Below, one piece after another: positions 8,726-16,695 of a stretch of 64,000 bases of DNA. The notes beneath the pieces were generated by a model, which was not told the DNA's origin, searched no databases, and saw nothing but the letters and a program-made list of their open reading frames with translations. Each line of letters starts with the position of its first letter. Positions within the stretch are counted from its first letter, which is position 1. The position numbers and the translations under genes were made by a program. Origin of the DNA: JAHRVQ01 sp029941905 (GTDB lineage: Bacteria > Pseudomonadota > Gammaproteobacteria > Pseudomonadales > Azotimanducaceae); the NCBI GenBank assembly GCA_029941905.1, contig JAPYTQ010000021.1, positions 23,480 through 87,479 of the forward strand, given 5' to 3'.

Positions 8726-10984
8726 TCATATTGCCAATGGCGTTTTGACATTTTGGTCGAGTGCATCGAGCATCTTCTCTGATGTCACTGGTAATGCGCG
8801 CATACTCTTGCCGGTTGCATCCAGTATTGCATTGACGATAGCCGGGGCAACGCCGCTCACAGATTGTTCCCCAATGCCTTTGCCGCCGTAAGGCGTGGGG
8901 CCGTCGACTTCAGCGCGAACGTGAATCGTGGTTAACTTTGGCATATCGCGCATTGTTGGTAGCTTATAATCACCCAGGTGGGCGTTGAGTACATAACCTT
9001 CTTCGTACATGATTTCTTCGAACAAAGTGTAGCCAAGGCCCTGTGCGAATCCCCCTTCGACCTGGCCCTGGTGTGCTGTCGGATTCAAAATGGTGCCGAC
9101 ATCGTGGGCGGTAACAAAATGTAGTACTTCGATCTCGCCTGTTTCCTCATCAATGGCAACCTCCGCGGCCTGGGCCGTGAATACTGTGCCCTCCGGCGGT
9201 GGGGCAATGTAAGTGACTTCCGCAGTGATGTCAGATCCGATTTCATGCATCAATCCTGACAGTTCGATTGAACTGCCCTGATGCCGTACCTGGCGGTTAG
9301 AATATTTAATATCGTCTGGTGCCCAACTATACTTGTTGGTCAGGTAACCATTGAGCTGCTGCCTGATTGAAGCGGCCGCTTCAAGGACTGCATTACCTGC
9401 TGCATTGGTAACCCGGGCGCCACCGACGCCTCCATCGGTTTCAATGGCATCGGTTGACCAGGTCTGCAACTGGATCTGATCGTAGGGTATGCCAAGCTCT
9501 TCGCCGATAATCTGACGCAACATGGTATAGAACCCTGAACCTGTATCCCGAAGAGAGATATTCAGGGTAATTGAAGCATTGGCAGAGATAGTAACCCGGG
9601 CCGTGGCATTGCCGCCGCCGGTATTGCGATTGCATATTGAAAAACCAATGCCCACTGCACGCCCGTCCTCGGTTCGATTTTTTCTATTCTCGTAGTTTAT
9701 TGCTTCTGCAGCAGCTTCCAGCACCCGGCTGGGGATTGGGTCTTGCCAGTGTATTCCCAGTGGCGACAGGTCATCCTGTCGCACCACGTTCTTCAATCGG
9801 AAAGCCAGCGGGTCCATACCGATCTCGCGAGCAATGAGGTCTATATGGGTCTCACCAGCAAATATCGATTGTGGATCACCGGGAGACCGCATGGAACCAC
9901 AAGGCACAAGATTGGTATAAACAAGTGAAGAATTGATTAATGCGTGATTGACGCGATAGGGGTCCAGGCAACGGGCGCCATAGGTCGACCCTTTGCCAGG
10001 TCGGAAAGCGCCGAAGGCACCACTGTCGTACACCAGGTCGGCCTGTCGAGCGACGATAGTGCCATCCATCATCACGCCTGTTTTAAACGTCATCACCGCG
10101 CCGTGTCTTGGATTACCGGCAGTCAGTTCCTCGGTGTAATCCATGGTTATCATAATCGGCCTGCCACAAGCCCGAGACAGCCAGTAGGCGACGTGAGTAT
10201 CCATAAATCCGCCTTTGCCGCCGAAATCGCCACCAATAGGGCTTGGCAAGACAGTGACATCCTTTGATGTCAGTCCGATCCCACCGGCTATTTGGCCTCT
10301 CAGTTGAAACGGTGCTTTGCTGTTGGCCCAGACCTGAACATGGCCATCGGCTTCAATGTTAACAATACAGGCGTGCGGTTCGATGTAACCCTGGTGCTGG
10401 CGCTGGGTTCTAAAAGTGTGTTCGATAACATGGTCTGCTGATGCAAAACCCTGCTCGACATCACCCCGTCGCCAGCTGATTTCGGCACAGTTGTTAGGAT
10501 GAGCCCGAGGTTCTTCCATGCGACCGACATACTTGTCAAAGTCCGGGTGTAGTACCGGCGCCTCATTGGCGCGGGCTGACTCAATATCGAGTATCGCTGG
10601 CAGGGGTTCGTAGTCAACATCGATCAATGCAATGGCTTCCCTTGCGATATCCTGGTTCTCCGCCGCCACAGCTGCGATTTTCTGGCCCACAAAGAGTACC
10701 CTGTCCGTCGCCAGTGGTTCAAAATCACGCAACATTCGACCGACTTTGTGATCCGGTAAGTCCTTGGCGGTAATCACTGCATGGACGCCGGGTAATTCGA
10801 TAGCAGCACTGGTGTCAATCGAGAGAATTCGGGCGTGGGGATAAGGCGAGCGGAGACATTTTCCCACCAGCATACCTGGCAAACGAATATCGCCGGGATA
10901 CAGGGTCGTACCGGTCACCTTTTCCGGTCCTTCGACTCGACCTAGCGGTTTTCCAATCTGTTCATATGACTGTTCGTCTGTCAT
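8726..10984 (-). CDS. Molybdenum hydroxylase large (Mo-cofactor) subunit, xanthine dehydrogenase/CoxL family
   Basis: A 752-residue catalytic subunit of a molybdopterin-cytosine-type hydroxylase. The N-terminus has the aldehyde oxidase a/b hammerhead pattern (KVTGTTLYPGDIRLPGML, then RSPYPHARI). Cofactor-binding loops include GGDFGGKGGFMD and GSMRSPGDPQ. The conserved catalytic glutamate near the C-terminus is visible in GGKGIGEQSVSG. The enzyme would hydroxylate an aromatic, heterocyclic, aldehyde or CoA-bound substrate with water as the oxygen source. It is not a form I CO dehydrogenase, because the AYxCSFR active-site loop is absent. Five bases separate it from the CoxG-like gene; the FAD and 2Fe-2S subunit genes lie just upstream. 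The substrate is not predictable, but CoA-transferases across the divergent promoter suggest a CoA-linked pathway. Confidence 0.93.
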   Translation of the reverse strand: MTDEQSYEQIGKPLGRVEGPEKVTGTTLYPGDIRLPGMLVGKCLRSPYPHARILSIDTSAAIELPGVHAVITAKDLPDHKVGRMLRDFEPLATDRVLFVGQKIAAVAAENQDIAREAIALIDVDYEPLPAILDIESARANEAPVLHPDFDKYVGRMEEPRAHPNNCAEISWRRGDVEQGFASADHVIEHTFRTQRQHQGYIEPHACIVNIEADGHVQVWANSKAPFQLRGQIAGGIGLTSKDVTVLPSPIGGDFGGKGGFMDTHVAYWLSRACGRPIMITMDYTEELTAGNPRHGAVMTFKTGVMMDGTIVARQADLVYDSGAFGAFRPGKGSTYGARCLDPYRVNHALINSSLVYTNLVPCGSMRSPGDPQSIFAGETHIDLIAREIGMDPLAFRLKNVVRQDDLSPLGIHWQDPIPSRVLEAAAEAINYENRKNRTEDGRAVGIGFSICNRNTGGGNATARVTISANASITLNISLRDTGSGFYTMLRQIIGEELGIPYDQIQLQTWSTDAIETDGGVGGARVTNAAGNAVLEAAASIRQQLNGYLTNKYSWAPDDIKYSNRQVRHQGSSIELSGLMHEIGSDITAEVTYIAPPPEGTVFTAQAAEVAIDEETGEIEVLHFVTAHDVGTILNPTAHQGQVEGGFAQGLGYTLFEEIMYEEGYVLNAHLGDYKLPTMRDMPKLTTIHVRAEVDGPTPYGGKGIGEQSVSGVAPAIVNAILDATGKSMRALPVTSEKMLDALDQNVKTPLAI

Positions 10985-10989
10985 GGGTA

Positions 10990-11484
10990 TTACCTTGAGA
11001 TTGGCCTTGAGATTGGCCTTGATATTGCGCCGATGGAAGCGTTCAGTGTTTCTGAAAAATCGCGCATGATTGAATTGATTTTTCTCTTGATTAACGGTCG
11101 TCCTAGTTCCCCTATTCGCCCAAGAAACGTCGTTTCCAGCTTTAGCATCAAATCCGAAGCTGGTTCAAGAGCTGAGTCTGTCGCTTCGATCAGTTGCATT
11201 TGAAGTGAAGCCTTGAAGCCGCCGCCTGCTCTTGAGTCGTTTGCTTTGGCTTCAAGAATCGCGGTCCAGCGTTCTTTGTCCCGTAAAGTGACAGTCACCC
11301 GACCTTTAAACTTTAGTTTCACAGGTCCCATGCTGACCGGCAGAACCCCCTCGTACTCATCAGGTTGAAGGACCGTCAGGTCTTCTACACCGGACAAGCA
11401 GGTGGCGACCTTATGGACATCCATGAGAAGTTCCCACAGGCTTTCCCTGTCCGAATCAACCCGAAAACGCTCTTCAAATTTCAA
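10990..11484 (-). CDS. CoxG-like SRPBCC-domain accessory protein
   Basis: A 164-residue protein of the SRPBCC/START-like CoxG family; the N-terminus (FEERFRVDSDRESLWELLMD, then CLSGVEDL) and the GPVKLKFKGRV strand fit. CoxG proteins are encoded with CoxL-type hydroxylases. In CO dehydrogenase systems CoxG helps anchor or assemble the enzyme, so an accessory rather than catalytic role is likely. Its start overlaps the FAD-subunit gene by 11 bp and its stop is five bases before the large-subunit start, which indicates one transcript. The last residues are a short perfect repeat, ISRPISRPISR, produced by a 12-bp tandem duplication at the 3' end. Confidence 0.85.
   Translation of the reverse strand: MKFEERFRVDSDRESLWELLMDVHKVATCLSGVEDLTVLQPDEYEGVLPVSMGPVKLKFKGRVTVTLRDKERWTAILEAKANDSRAGGGFKASLQMQLIEATDSALEPASDLMLKLETTFLGRIGELGRPLIKRKINSIMRDFSETLNASIGAISRPISRPISR
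10994..11029. repeat. Three-copy 12-bp tandem repeat in the coxG-like 3' end
   Basis: CTTGAGATTGGC occurs twice in a row (10994-11005, 11006-11017) followed by a diverged third copy CTTGATATTGCG (11018-11029). On the coding strand it extends the protein in frame by ISRP units just before the stop. Confidence 0.9.
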
Positions 11485-12343
11485 TGTCTTTCCCGTTAGA
11501 ACCCACTGCTTTCAGGATCATTCGCCTGACCCAAACCCGTACCATGCGTCGTTTGTAGTCAGCACTGCCCCGGGTATCGTCCATCGGTTCGGTTTGTCTG
11601 GCAGCTGCCAGGGCTGCTTCGTCGGCAATTGTGACGGATACTGGCCTGCCTTTAAGCACTTGTTCTGCAGATGTGGCCTTGATGATTGTCGGGCCGACTC
11701 CGCCGAGAAGAATGTGGCTCGACTGGCATTGATTGTCGACCATCTTCAGGCGTACGCAAACAGTCACACAGGCGTAGTCTTCAACGCTGGCAGGGGTGAA
11801 TTTCTTGAAGGCTATCCGGTGGTTTGCTAGAGGGATTGGAATCTTGATGGCTGTGATCATTTCGTCTGGTTCAAGCACGGTTTCATAATGGTCGCGATAC
11901 AGCGCAGATAGAGCCAGTTCACGTAACCTGGGGACCGATTCGACGATGACAATACCGCCCAATGCGGCCAGTGTGACAGGGGTGTCCTGATTTGGGTCGG
12001 CATGAGCGAGGGTCCCGCCCATGGTTGCCATGCTCCTGATTCGAGGATTGGCAACTTCCCTCAGGGTTTCAACAATGACCGGGGCTAATTCCTGGATGAG
12101 TTTATTCCGCTCTATTTCTGCGAGGGTGACCAGTGCTCCGATGGTGATCATATTTTCAACCTGCTCAATGCGGTGCAGGTCCGCAATCTTGTGAAGGCTG
12201 ATGAGACGGGCAGGGTTGGCTATTCGTTGTTTCATCAAATTGAGCAGGCCGGTACCACCCGCGACAATTTGACTATCATTGTCACCCAACAGGGAGAGCA
12301 CTTCGGTTTTACTGCTGGGTGTGATGAGTTCGAATTGCCTCAC
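11474..12343 (-). CDS. Molybdenum hydroxylase FAD-binding (medium) subunit, CoxM family
   Basis: A 289-residue FAD-binding subunit. The N-terminus FELITPSSKTEVLSLL and the pyrophosphate-binding loop IVAGGTGLL (family AGGTDL/AGGTSL) identify the CoxM/XdhB group. A second FAD loop is seen at TMGGTLAHADPNQDTP (family GG-(N/T)-x-A-x-ADP). It passes electrons from the Mo/Fe-S centres to an external acceptor. It follows the 2Fe-2S subunit by two bases and overlaps the CoxG-like gene by 11 bp, so the four genes form a tight operon in the order S-M-G-L. Length is normal for the family. Confidence 0.92.
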   Translation of the reverse strand: MRQFELITPSSKTEVLSLLGDNDSQIVAGGTGLLNLMKQRIANPARLISLHKIADLHRIEQVENMITIGALVTLAEIERNKLIQELAPVIVETLREVANPRIRSMATMGGTLAHADPNQDTPVTLAALGGIVIVESVPRLRELALSALYRDHYETVLEPDEMITAIKIPIPLANHRIAFKKFTPASVEDYACVTVCVRLKMVDNQCQSSHILLGGVGPTIIKATSAEQVLKGRPVSVTIADEAALAAARQTEPMDDTRGSADYKRRMVRVWVRRMILKAVGSNGKDIEI

Positions 12344-12345
12344 GG

Positions 12346-12843
12346 TTATCGCTCCGATGGGTTGGGATTAGACGTCGGAGAATAGGCTAGGGCGGCCGCT
12401 TTAACCGAGTCGGCGATCTTGTAGTAGCCGGTACAGCGACAGAGGTTACCCATCATCCATGCCTTGATCTGGTCGTCCGATGGCTCGGGATTTTGGTCCA
12501 GCAGCGCTTTGGTAGTGAGTACCATGCCAGGGGTACAGATACCGCACTGAAACCCTCCCTGGTCGATAAAGGCTTGTTGAATAGGGTGCAGGTTGTCGGG
12601 CGTGCCCAGTCCTTCGATGGTGGTAATATCCGCGCCATCACAGCGGACTGCCAGCTCGAGGCAGGCGCTCACAAGGCGGCCGTTAACCAGGACTGTGCAA
12701 GCGCCGCAGACGCCAACACTACATCCTTCTTTGGGGCCGGTGATTTTCAGATCATCCCTGAGGCAGTCAAGCAGTAGTCGGTTTGGCTGTGTTTCAAGGG
12801 AGTGCGAATCGCCGTTTACGCGAAAGCTGATTTGTTGCTTCAT
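12346..12843 (-). CDS. Molybdenum hydroxylase 2Fe-2S (small) subunit, CoxS family
   Basis: Starting at the ATG at 12843 the protein is 165 residues, the usual size; the frame stays open to 12984, but the extra 47 residues do not resemble the family. The N-terminal plant-ferredoxin-type cluster site is CSVGVCGACTVLVNG with a later Cys in VSAC. The second cluster site is CGICTPGMV and CRCTGY. It carries electrons between the Mo centre and FAD. It is the first gene of the minus-strand Mo-hydroxylase operon and is divergent from the CoA-transferase pair, with a 179-bp shared control region. Confidence 0.94.
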   Translation of the reverse strand: MKQQISFRVNGDSHSLETQPNRLLLDCLRDDLKITGPKEGCSVGVCGACTVLVNGRLVSACLELAVRCDGADITTIEGLGTPDNLHPIQQAFIDQGGFQCGICTPGMVLTTKALLDQNPEPSDDQIKAWMMGNLCRCTGYYKIADSVKAAALAYSPTSNPNPSER

Positions 12844-12965
12844 ATTTTTTGCTTCAAAGAAATAGGCTGGCCGTTGTTGTAGTACCCTGAACCTTTGAGG
12901 ATTAACTAATTCTCTCCAAGAATCAAACCCATTCTGTACTCGAAGCTGCAATTGAGCAAAGGCCA

Positions 12966-12995
12966 TTGACACCATCGGTATCATATTACTATTGT
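12966..12995 (+). promoter_or_regulatory. Candidate sigma-70-type promoter for the CoA-transferase pair
   Basis: A consensus -35 box TTGACA (12966-12971) is followed by possible -10 boxes TACTAT (12987-12992, 15-bp spacer) or TATTGT (12990-12995, 18-bp spacer), about 30 bp before the CoA-transferase start at 13023. The -35 match is exact; the -10 choice is uncertain. It lies in the 12844-13022 region divergent from the Mo-hydroxylase operon. Confidence 0.35.
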
Positions 12996-13022
12996 TAGGC
13001 CTGATTCTTTGGAATTGTCACG

Positions 13023-14270
13023 ATGGCAGGCCCACTCACAGGCGTTAATGTACTTGAGTTTTCCCAGGTTATTGCCGCTCCCTTTGGCGGTCAGGCATTG
13101 GCAGATATGGGTGCCAGCGTGCTGAAGGTAGAACCGCCGGAAGGAGATTCCTGGCGACTTCAACTACCATTTTCTCCCCTGGAATCGAAAACATTCCAGT
13201 GTCTGAATCGTGGAAAAGACAGTATTGCATTAAGGTTGAACCTGCCGGAAGGACAGAAAATAGTGCACCAGTTGATTCCGGAGACGGATGTTGTACTCAT
13301 CAACTATCGACCCGATGTACCGAAAAAATTCAACATCGATTACGAATCCCTGGCGGCAATTCGACCGGACCTGATTTATGTAGATCTGACTGCGTTTGGC
13401 AGGCAGGGTCCCTGGGCATTGAGGCCCGGATATGATGGTGCGGTACAGGCTGTTTCTGGTTTGATGGCGGCCGAAGGGAAAACCAGGCCGGGAGAAGGGT
13501 CACCCATGACAATCTCATCGACAGCAGTGGCTGACTTCAGTTCAGGCATTGCCATGGCAGATGCGGTGACGACGGCGTTATATCATCGACAGATGACCGG
13601 GGAGGGTCAGATGGTGGAATGTTCACTGCTCGCGACAGCTCTGAACCTGCAGCTGCCAGTAATAATGGAACACCCTCTTGCAGATGGAAAACGCAATGCT
13701 GCACGGGATGTGAGGCAAAGACGAGCTGGGCAAGGTGCATCCTTCCAGGAGTTACTGGATATTCGTCGCGAGGCCATAGGATTTGAAAAAGGTTTTCAAA
13801 AGGAGTCTGAAGACAATTTTTTTCATCGGCCGTTTCTTACCCGGGATGGCGTGCTTGTGGTTGCCGCCGAAACTGAAGGGCAGCAAGAAGCAATGCGTAA
13901 ACTATTCTCCCTGTCTCCGAAACCATCACAGGATGAGATTGAACAGATGATTTCGACAATCGGTAATTCTGATTCCAGCACAATCATGTCGATGCTGATC
14001 GACGCCGGGATACCCACTGCCCCCGCTCATTATCCGGAAGAAATGATTAATGATGAAACCGTGCTGGCGAATAAATGGCTGATGGAATTGCACCATGATG
14101 TCACCGGGCCGCAGCAGCAGATGAAGCTTAATCTTGAATTCTCAGAGACCCGCTGCGATGAACCTGATGCCTCGCCACCTTTGGGTAGAGACTCGGATAA
14201 AGTGCTGGTCAGCCTCGGTTACAATCAGAATGACATTGCAAGAATGAGAAAGGAGGGTGTCATACTGTGA
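13023..14270 (+). CDS. CaiB/BaiF (class III) CoA-transferase, subunit 1
   Basis: A 415-residue family III CoA-transferase. The N-terminus (VNVLEFSQVIAAPFGGQALADMGA, here given only as a landmark at residues 8-31) and VEPPEGD are typical. The active-site Asp, which forms the acyl anhydride and then the aspartyl-CoA thioester in formyl-CoA transferase, aligns with D171 in STAVADFSSG. The later TGEGQMVECSLL segment is also conserved. It would move CoA from a donor thioester such as succinyl-CoA to a carboxylic acid. The next gene overlaps by four bases (GTGA), so the two are translationally coupled and may form a hetero-oligomer. The divergent Mo-hydroxylase genes suggest the product is hydroxylated or dehydrogenated next. 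Confidence 0.92.
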   Translation: MAGPLTGVNVLEFSQVIAAPFGGQALADMGASVLKVEPPEGDSWRLQLPFSPLESKTFQCLNRGKDSIALRLNLPEGQKIVHQLIPETDVVLINYRPDVPKKFNIDYESLAAIRPDLIYVDLTAFGRQGPWALRPGYDGAVQAVSGLMAAEGKTRPGEGSPMTISSTAVADFSSGIAMADAVTTALYHRQMTGEGQMVECSLLATALNLQLPVIMEHPLADGKRNAARDVRQRRAGQGASFQELLDIRREAIGFEKGFQKESEDNFFHRPFLTRDGVLVVAAETEGQQEAMRKLFSLSPKPSQDEIEQMISTIGNSDSSTIMSMLIDAGIPTAPAHYPEEMINDETVLANKWLMELHHDVTGPQQQMKLNLEFSETRCDEPDASPPLGRDSDKVLVSLGYNQNDIARMRKEGVIL

Positions 14271-15490
14271 AGGGTATCTTCTCCGGGTTGCGCGTAGTTG
14301 AGCTGAGTGCCGATGTCGCAGGTTCTTTCGCGGGCCAGATTTGTGCGGACCGGGGCGCTGAGGTCATTAAGGTAGAGCCCATGAACGGTGACCCGCTTAG
14401 AAATACGAATGCTTTTGCGGTTTCTGAATCGAAACTGTTTCAGTCACTGAACCGGGGCAAGCAATCCGTAACGCTGGATATCTACACGCAGCAAGGATTA
14501 GAACTGGCAAGTGCCCTGATACAGACCGCGGACGTTGTTCTCGTATCGCTACAAAAGAACCGGTTCCCCGGAAAACTTGGTTATGAGTCGGTTCGAATAG
14601 AAAACCCGGGGCTGATTTACCTGGATATCAATGCATTCGGTGAGCAGGGATTCTGGGCAGAAAAACCAGCCAACGACCTGGTGTTGCAGGCCTACTCAGG
14701 CATGTTGTTGTCTGAAGGCAAAACGGCAAGTGACGGTAAAACACCAGTACCTCTGGTTTCAACCCAGATGTCAGAGTACGCCACGGCCCTCTATGCAATC
14801 GTTGGAATTTCGAGCGCGCTGTTTCACCGGGTAGAAACCGGGATCGGGCAGAAGGTCACTACGTCAAAATTACTGACGTTGCTGTCTTTGCAAAGTTCGA
14901 GGGTGGTAAACCATGATATGGCTGACAAACCGCTGCATAAAGCTCGCAAGGTACTGAGTTTGCTCAGGGCAGAAGGCGCCAGCCATGAGAAGGTTCTGGC
15001 CCGGAGGAAGCAGTTAACCCCCAGGCTGGTTCCTGCTTTTTATCGCCCTTATCAAACCAGTGACGGTGCAGTATTCGTTGGTGCGTTGACTCGGAGACTT
15101 CGTGATAAGGCAAGGGAGGCACTAAATACCACGTTACAACTCCGGGATGATCCGGACTACGATATTGAAAACGACGAATACTACCAGACCGTGTTGCAGC
15201 AGCAGGTGGAAATTGAAGCTAACCTTAAAAGTAAGACGACTGCGGAATGGATAAAAATACTTGAAAGCCATGGGGTGCCGACCGGCGAAATCAATTTCCC
15301 TGAAGACCTGCACGAGTCACCACAATTAATTGAGAACAACTACCTGGGGGAAATCGATCATCCCAGTGGTAAACAAATTCATGTTATGCCTCATGCAAGG
15401 TTCTCTGCAGCCCCTGTTCCGGATTCCGGATTGAAGGGAGCACCCGCACTCGGCAGGGATACGGAAGCTGTGATCGACAGCCTGGGTTGA
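14267..15490 (+). CDS. CaiB/BaiF (class III) CoA-transferase, subunit 2 with altered active-site residue
   Basis: A 407-residue paralogue of the preceding gene, starting with GTG in a GTGA overlap and a strong AGGAGGG ribosome binding site. The fold markers are present (VEPMNGDPLRN, LNRGKQSVTL, TGIGQKV), but the position of the catalytic Asp is Glu170 in STQMSEYATAL, aligned with STAVADFSSG of its partner. The VxxSLL segment is also changed to VTTSKLL. It may be a structural or regulatory subunit of a heteromeric transferase, a Glu-dependent enzyme, or a paralogue losing activity. Heteromeric family III transferases are known, such as the two-gene benzylsuccinate CoA-transferase BbsEF. No intact third copy is present in the window. 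Confidence 0.9.
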   Translation: MKGIFSGLRVVELSADVAGSFAGQICADRGAEVIKVEPMNGDPLRNTNAFAVSESKLFQSLNRGKQSVTLDIYTQQGLELASALIQTADVVLVSLQKNRFPGKLGYESVRIENPGLIYLDINAFGEQGFWAEKPANDLVLQAYSGMLLSEGKTASDGKTPVPLVSTQMSEYATALYAIVGISSALFHRVETGIGQKVTTSKLLTLLSLQSSRVVNHDMADKPLHKARKVLSLLRAEGASHEKVLARRKQLTPRLVPAFYRPYQTSDGAVFVGALTRRLRDKAREALNTTLQLRDDPDYDIENDEYYQTVLQQQVEIEANLKSKTTAEWIKILESHGVPTGEINFPEDLHESPQLIENNYLGEIDHPSGKQIHVMPHARFSAAPVPDSGLKGAPALGRDTEAVIDSLG

Positions 15491-15513
15491 TAGTTTTGCG
15501 TTTACAGTTTGGG

Positions 15514-16065
15514 TTAATAGCTTGGGGTTGCCAGAGACGGGAGGTCATCCAGGCTCCTGGCATTGGCTATTTGGCCCTTTCTAAAATCTTCGTCAGAAAG
15601 GTTGGCCGCGTATTTGGTGTAGGTATCACGCTCCTGAACAAATTCATATTCCGGTACGCCCCAACCACAGGAATCTGCGATTCGTTCGGCGCTGAGTTTG
15701 ATTATTGCGCGGGTCCCGCGCCGCTCGGGAAATTTCTTCAACAGTGCCGGATAGTCGGAATGATCTGATTCCAGCACCACGCCTTTTCCATGCAATCTGA
15801 GGATCATGGGTTTGTTGGTAAACGAGCAGAACATCAGTACGAAACGGCCATTTTGCTTGAGATGCGCAATTGTCTCTGAGCCACTTCCCGTCAGATCAAG
15901 ATAGGCGATGGTTTTTTCGTCGAGAATTCTGAGGGTGTCCATTCCCTTTGGCGAGAGGTTGACAAGACCGTCGCCTGAGAGGGGCGCTGTACCTATAAAG
16001 AACATATGCTGTGACTCGATAAACTTGATCAGCTTGTCGTCGAGTTGTGCATATAACTTTGCCAT
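15514..16065 (-). CDS. Pyridoxamine 5'-phosphate oxidase-family flavin-binding protein
   Basis: From the ATG at 16065 the protein has 183 residues; an upstream start at 16101 is unlikely. The split beta-barrel pattern (MFFIGTAPLSGDGLVNLSPKG, then TIAYLDLTGSGSETIAHL and GRFVLMFCSF) is that of PPOX-family proteins annotated as flavin or F420-binding oxidoreductases rather than PdxH. Many members are small oxidoreductases or sensors of unknown substrate. It converges with the CoA-transferase pair (24 bp between stops). A 93-bp stretch with a 15-bp tandem duplication separates it from the upstream VOC gene, so shared transcription with that gene is possible. Confidence 0.82.
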   Translation of the reverse strand: MAKLYAQLDDKLIKFIESQHMFFIGTAPLSGDGLVNLSPKGMDTLRILDEKTIAYLDLTGSGSETIAHLKQNGRFVLMFCSFTNKPMILRLHGKGVVLESDHSDYPALLKKFPERRGTRAIIKLSAERIADSCGWGVPEYEFVQERDTYTKYAANLSDEDFRKGQIANARSLDDLPSLATPSY

Positions 16066-16122
16066 ATCACTGCTTCCACCGGGTAGATCGACAGTATACA
16101 CCGGTCATGCTGACAGCCCCAT

Positions 16123-16152
16123 GTCAGTAGTGAAACTGTCAGTCGTGAAACT
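16123..16152. repeat. 15-bp tandem duplication
   Basis: GTCAGTAGTGAAACT (16123-16137) is followed directly by GTCAGTCGTGAAACT (16138-16152), one mismatch. It lies between the PPOX gene and the VOC gene, a few bases from the VOC stop codon. Confidence 0.85.
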
Positions 16153-16157
16153 TCTTC

Positions 16158-16556
16158 TCAAGTCGGGTCAGGGGGTGTTTGGCTGCTGAAAGCGAGGATG
16201 TTTCCGGCCGGGTCTTTGAAGAAGGCCATGGACTCTTCATAACCCCTGGGGCCAAACAAACCGTCGTCATCCTTAAAAATAACGTGGGGCATGATGTCAA
16301 TTTCTATCTGTTTTTCCTGTAGTTGCTTGACTGCAGTGTCGATATCCTCAACGCGAAAATACACTGTGGCCTGTGATGCACCTTTTTCCAGCATCAACCT
16401 GGTACCCTGGAAATCAAAAAAGACAATGCCTGGTGGATCGAACTCCGCAATCATTCTGGCACCGAGAACATCGGTGTAAAATGCCTTTGATTCAGACAGG
16501 TCGTTCGCATTGATCGCAATCTGATGAATTTTTGTGAGTGCGAGTGAGTCTGCCAT
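16158..16556 (-). CDS. VOC-family protein (glyoxalase/dioxygenase fold)
   Basis: A 132-residue vicinal-oxygen-chelate protein from the ATG at 16556, with an AAAGGGA ribosome binding site. The bab-b-b-b repeats are visible: KIHQIAINANDLSESKAFYTDVLGA at the N-terminus and MAFFKDPAGNILAF at the C-terminus. Metal-ligand candidates are His12 (in KIHQIA) and late acidic residues. Members include glyoxalase I, fosfomycin-resistance enzymes and extradiol dioxygenases; the specific reaction is unknown. It is transcribed away from a MarR regulator, and the 139-bp spacer holds two palindromes, so it is the likely target of that regulator. Confidence 0.85.
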   Translation of the reverse strand: MADSLALTKIHQIAINANDLSESKAFYTDVLGARMIAEFDPPGIVFFDFQGTRLMLEKGASQATVYFRVEDIDTAVKQLQEKQIEIDIMPHVIFKDDDGLFGPRGYEESMAFFKDPAGNILAFSSQTPPDPT

Positions 16557-16576
16557 GAACAATCCCTTTCAACTAA

Positions 16577-16609
16577 TTAGCTATGCTAACTATATTGATA
16601 GCATTGCTA
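16577..16609. promoter_or_regulatory. Paired palindromic operator, probable MarR binding sites
   Basis: Two related inverted repeats lie between the divergent VOC and marR-like genes: TTAGCTATGCTAA (16577-16589) and TAGCATTGCTA (16599-16609). Their centres are 21 bp apart, two turns of B-DNA, so two dimers could bind the same face. Core half-site TAGC/GCTA. Consistent with MarR autoregulation and control of the VOC gene; the regulator assignment is inference. Confidence 0.5.
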
Positions 16610-16695
16610 ACTATTGTCAAGATAATTTGTTAAGGTTGCGTCAAACGCTTCCTCACTCGCTGAACATGGCAGTTTTACCTTGAAGGACTACTAGG

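Noticed and set aside
8726..12843. Carbon monoxide dehydrogenase (Cox) operon
   Set aside because: Subunit order and CoxG-like gene fit the family, but the large subunit lacks the AYxCSFR active-site loop of form I CoxL, so CO oxidation is not supported.
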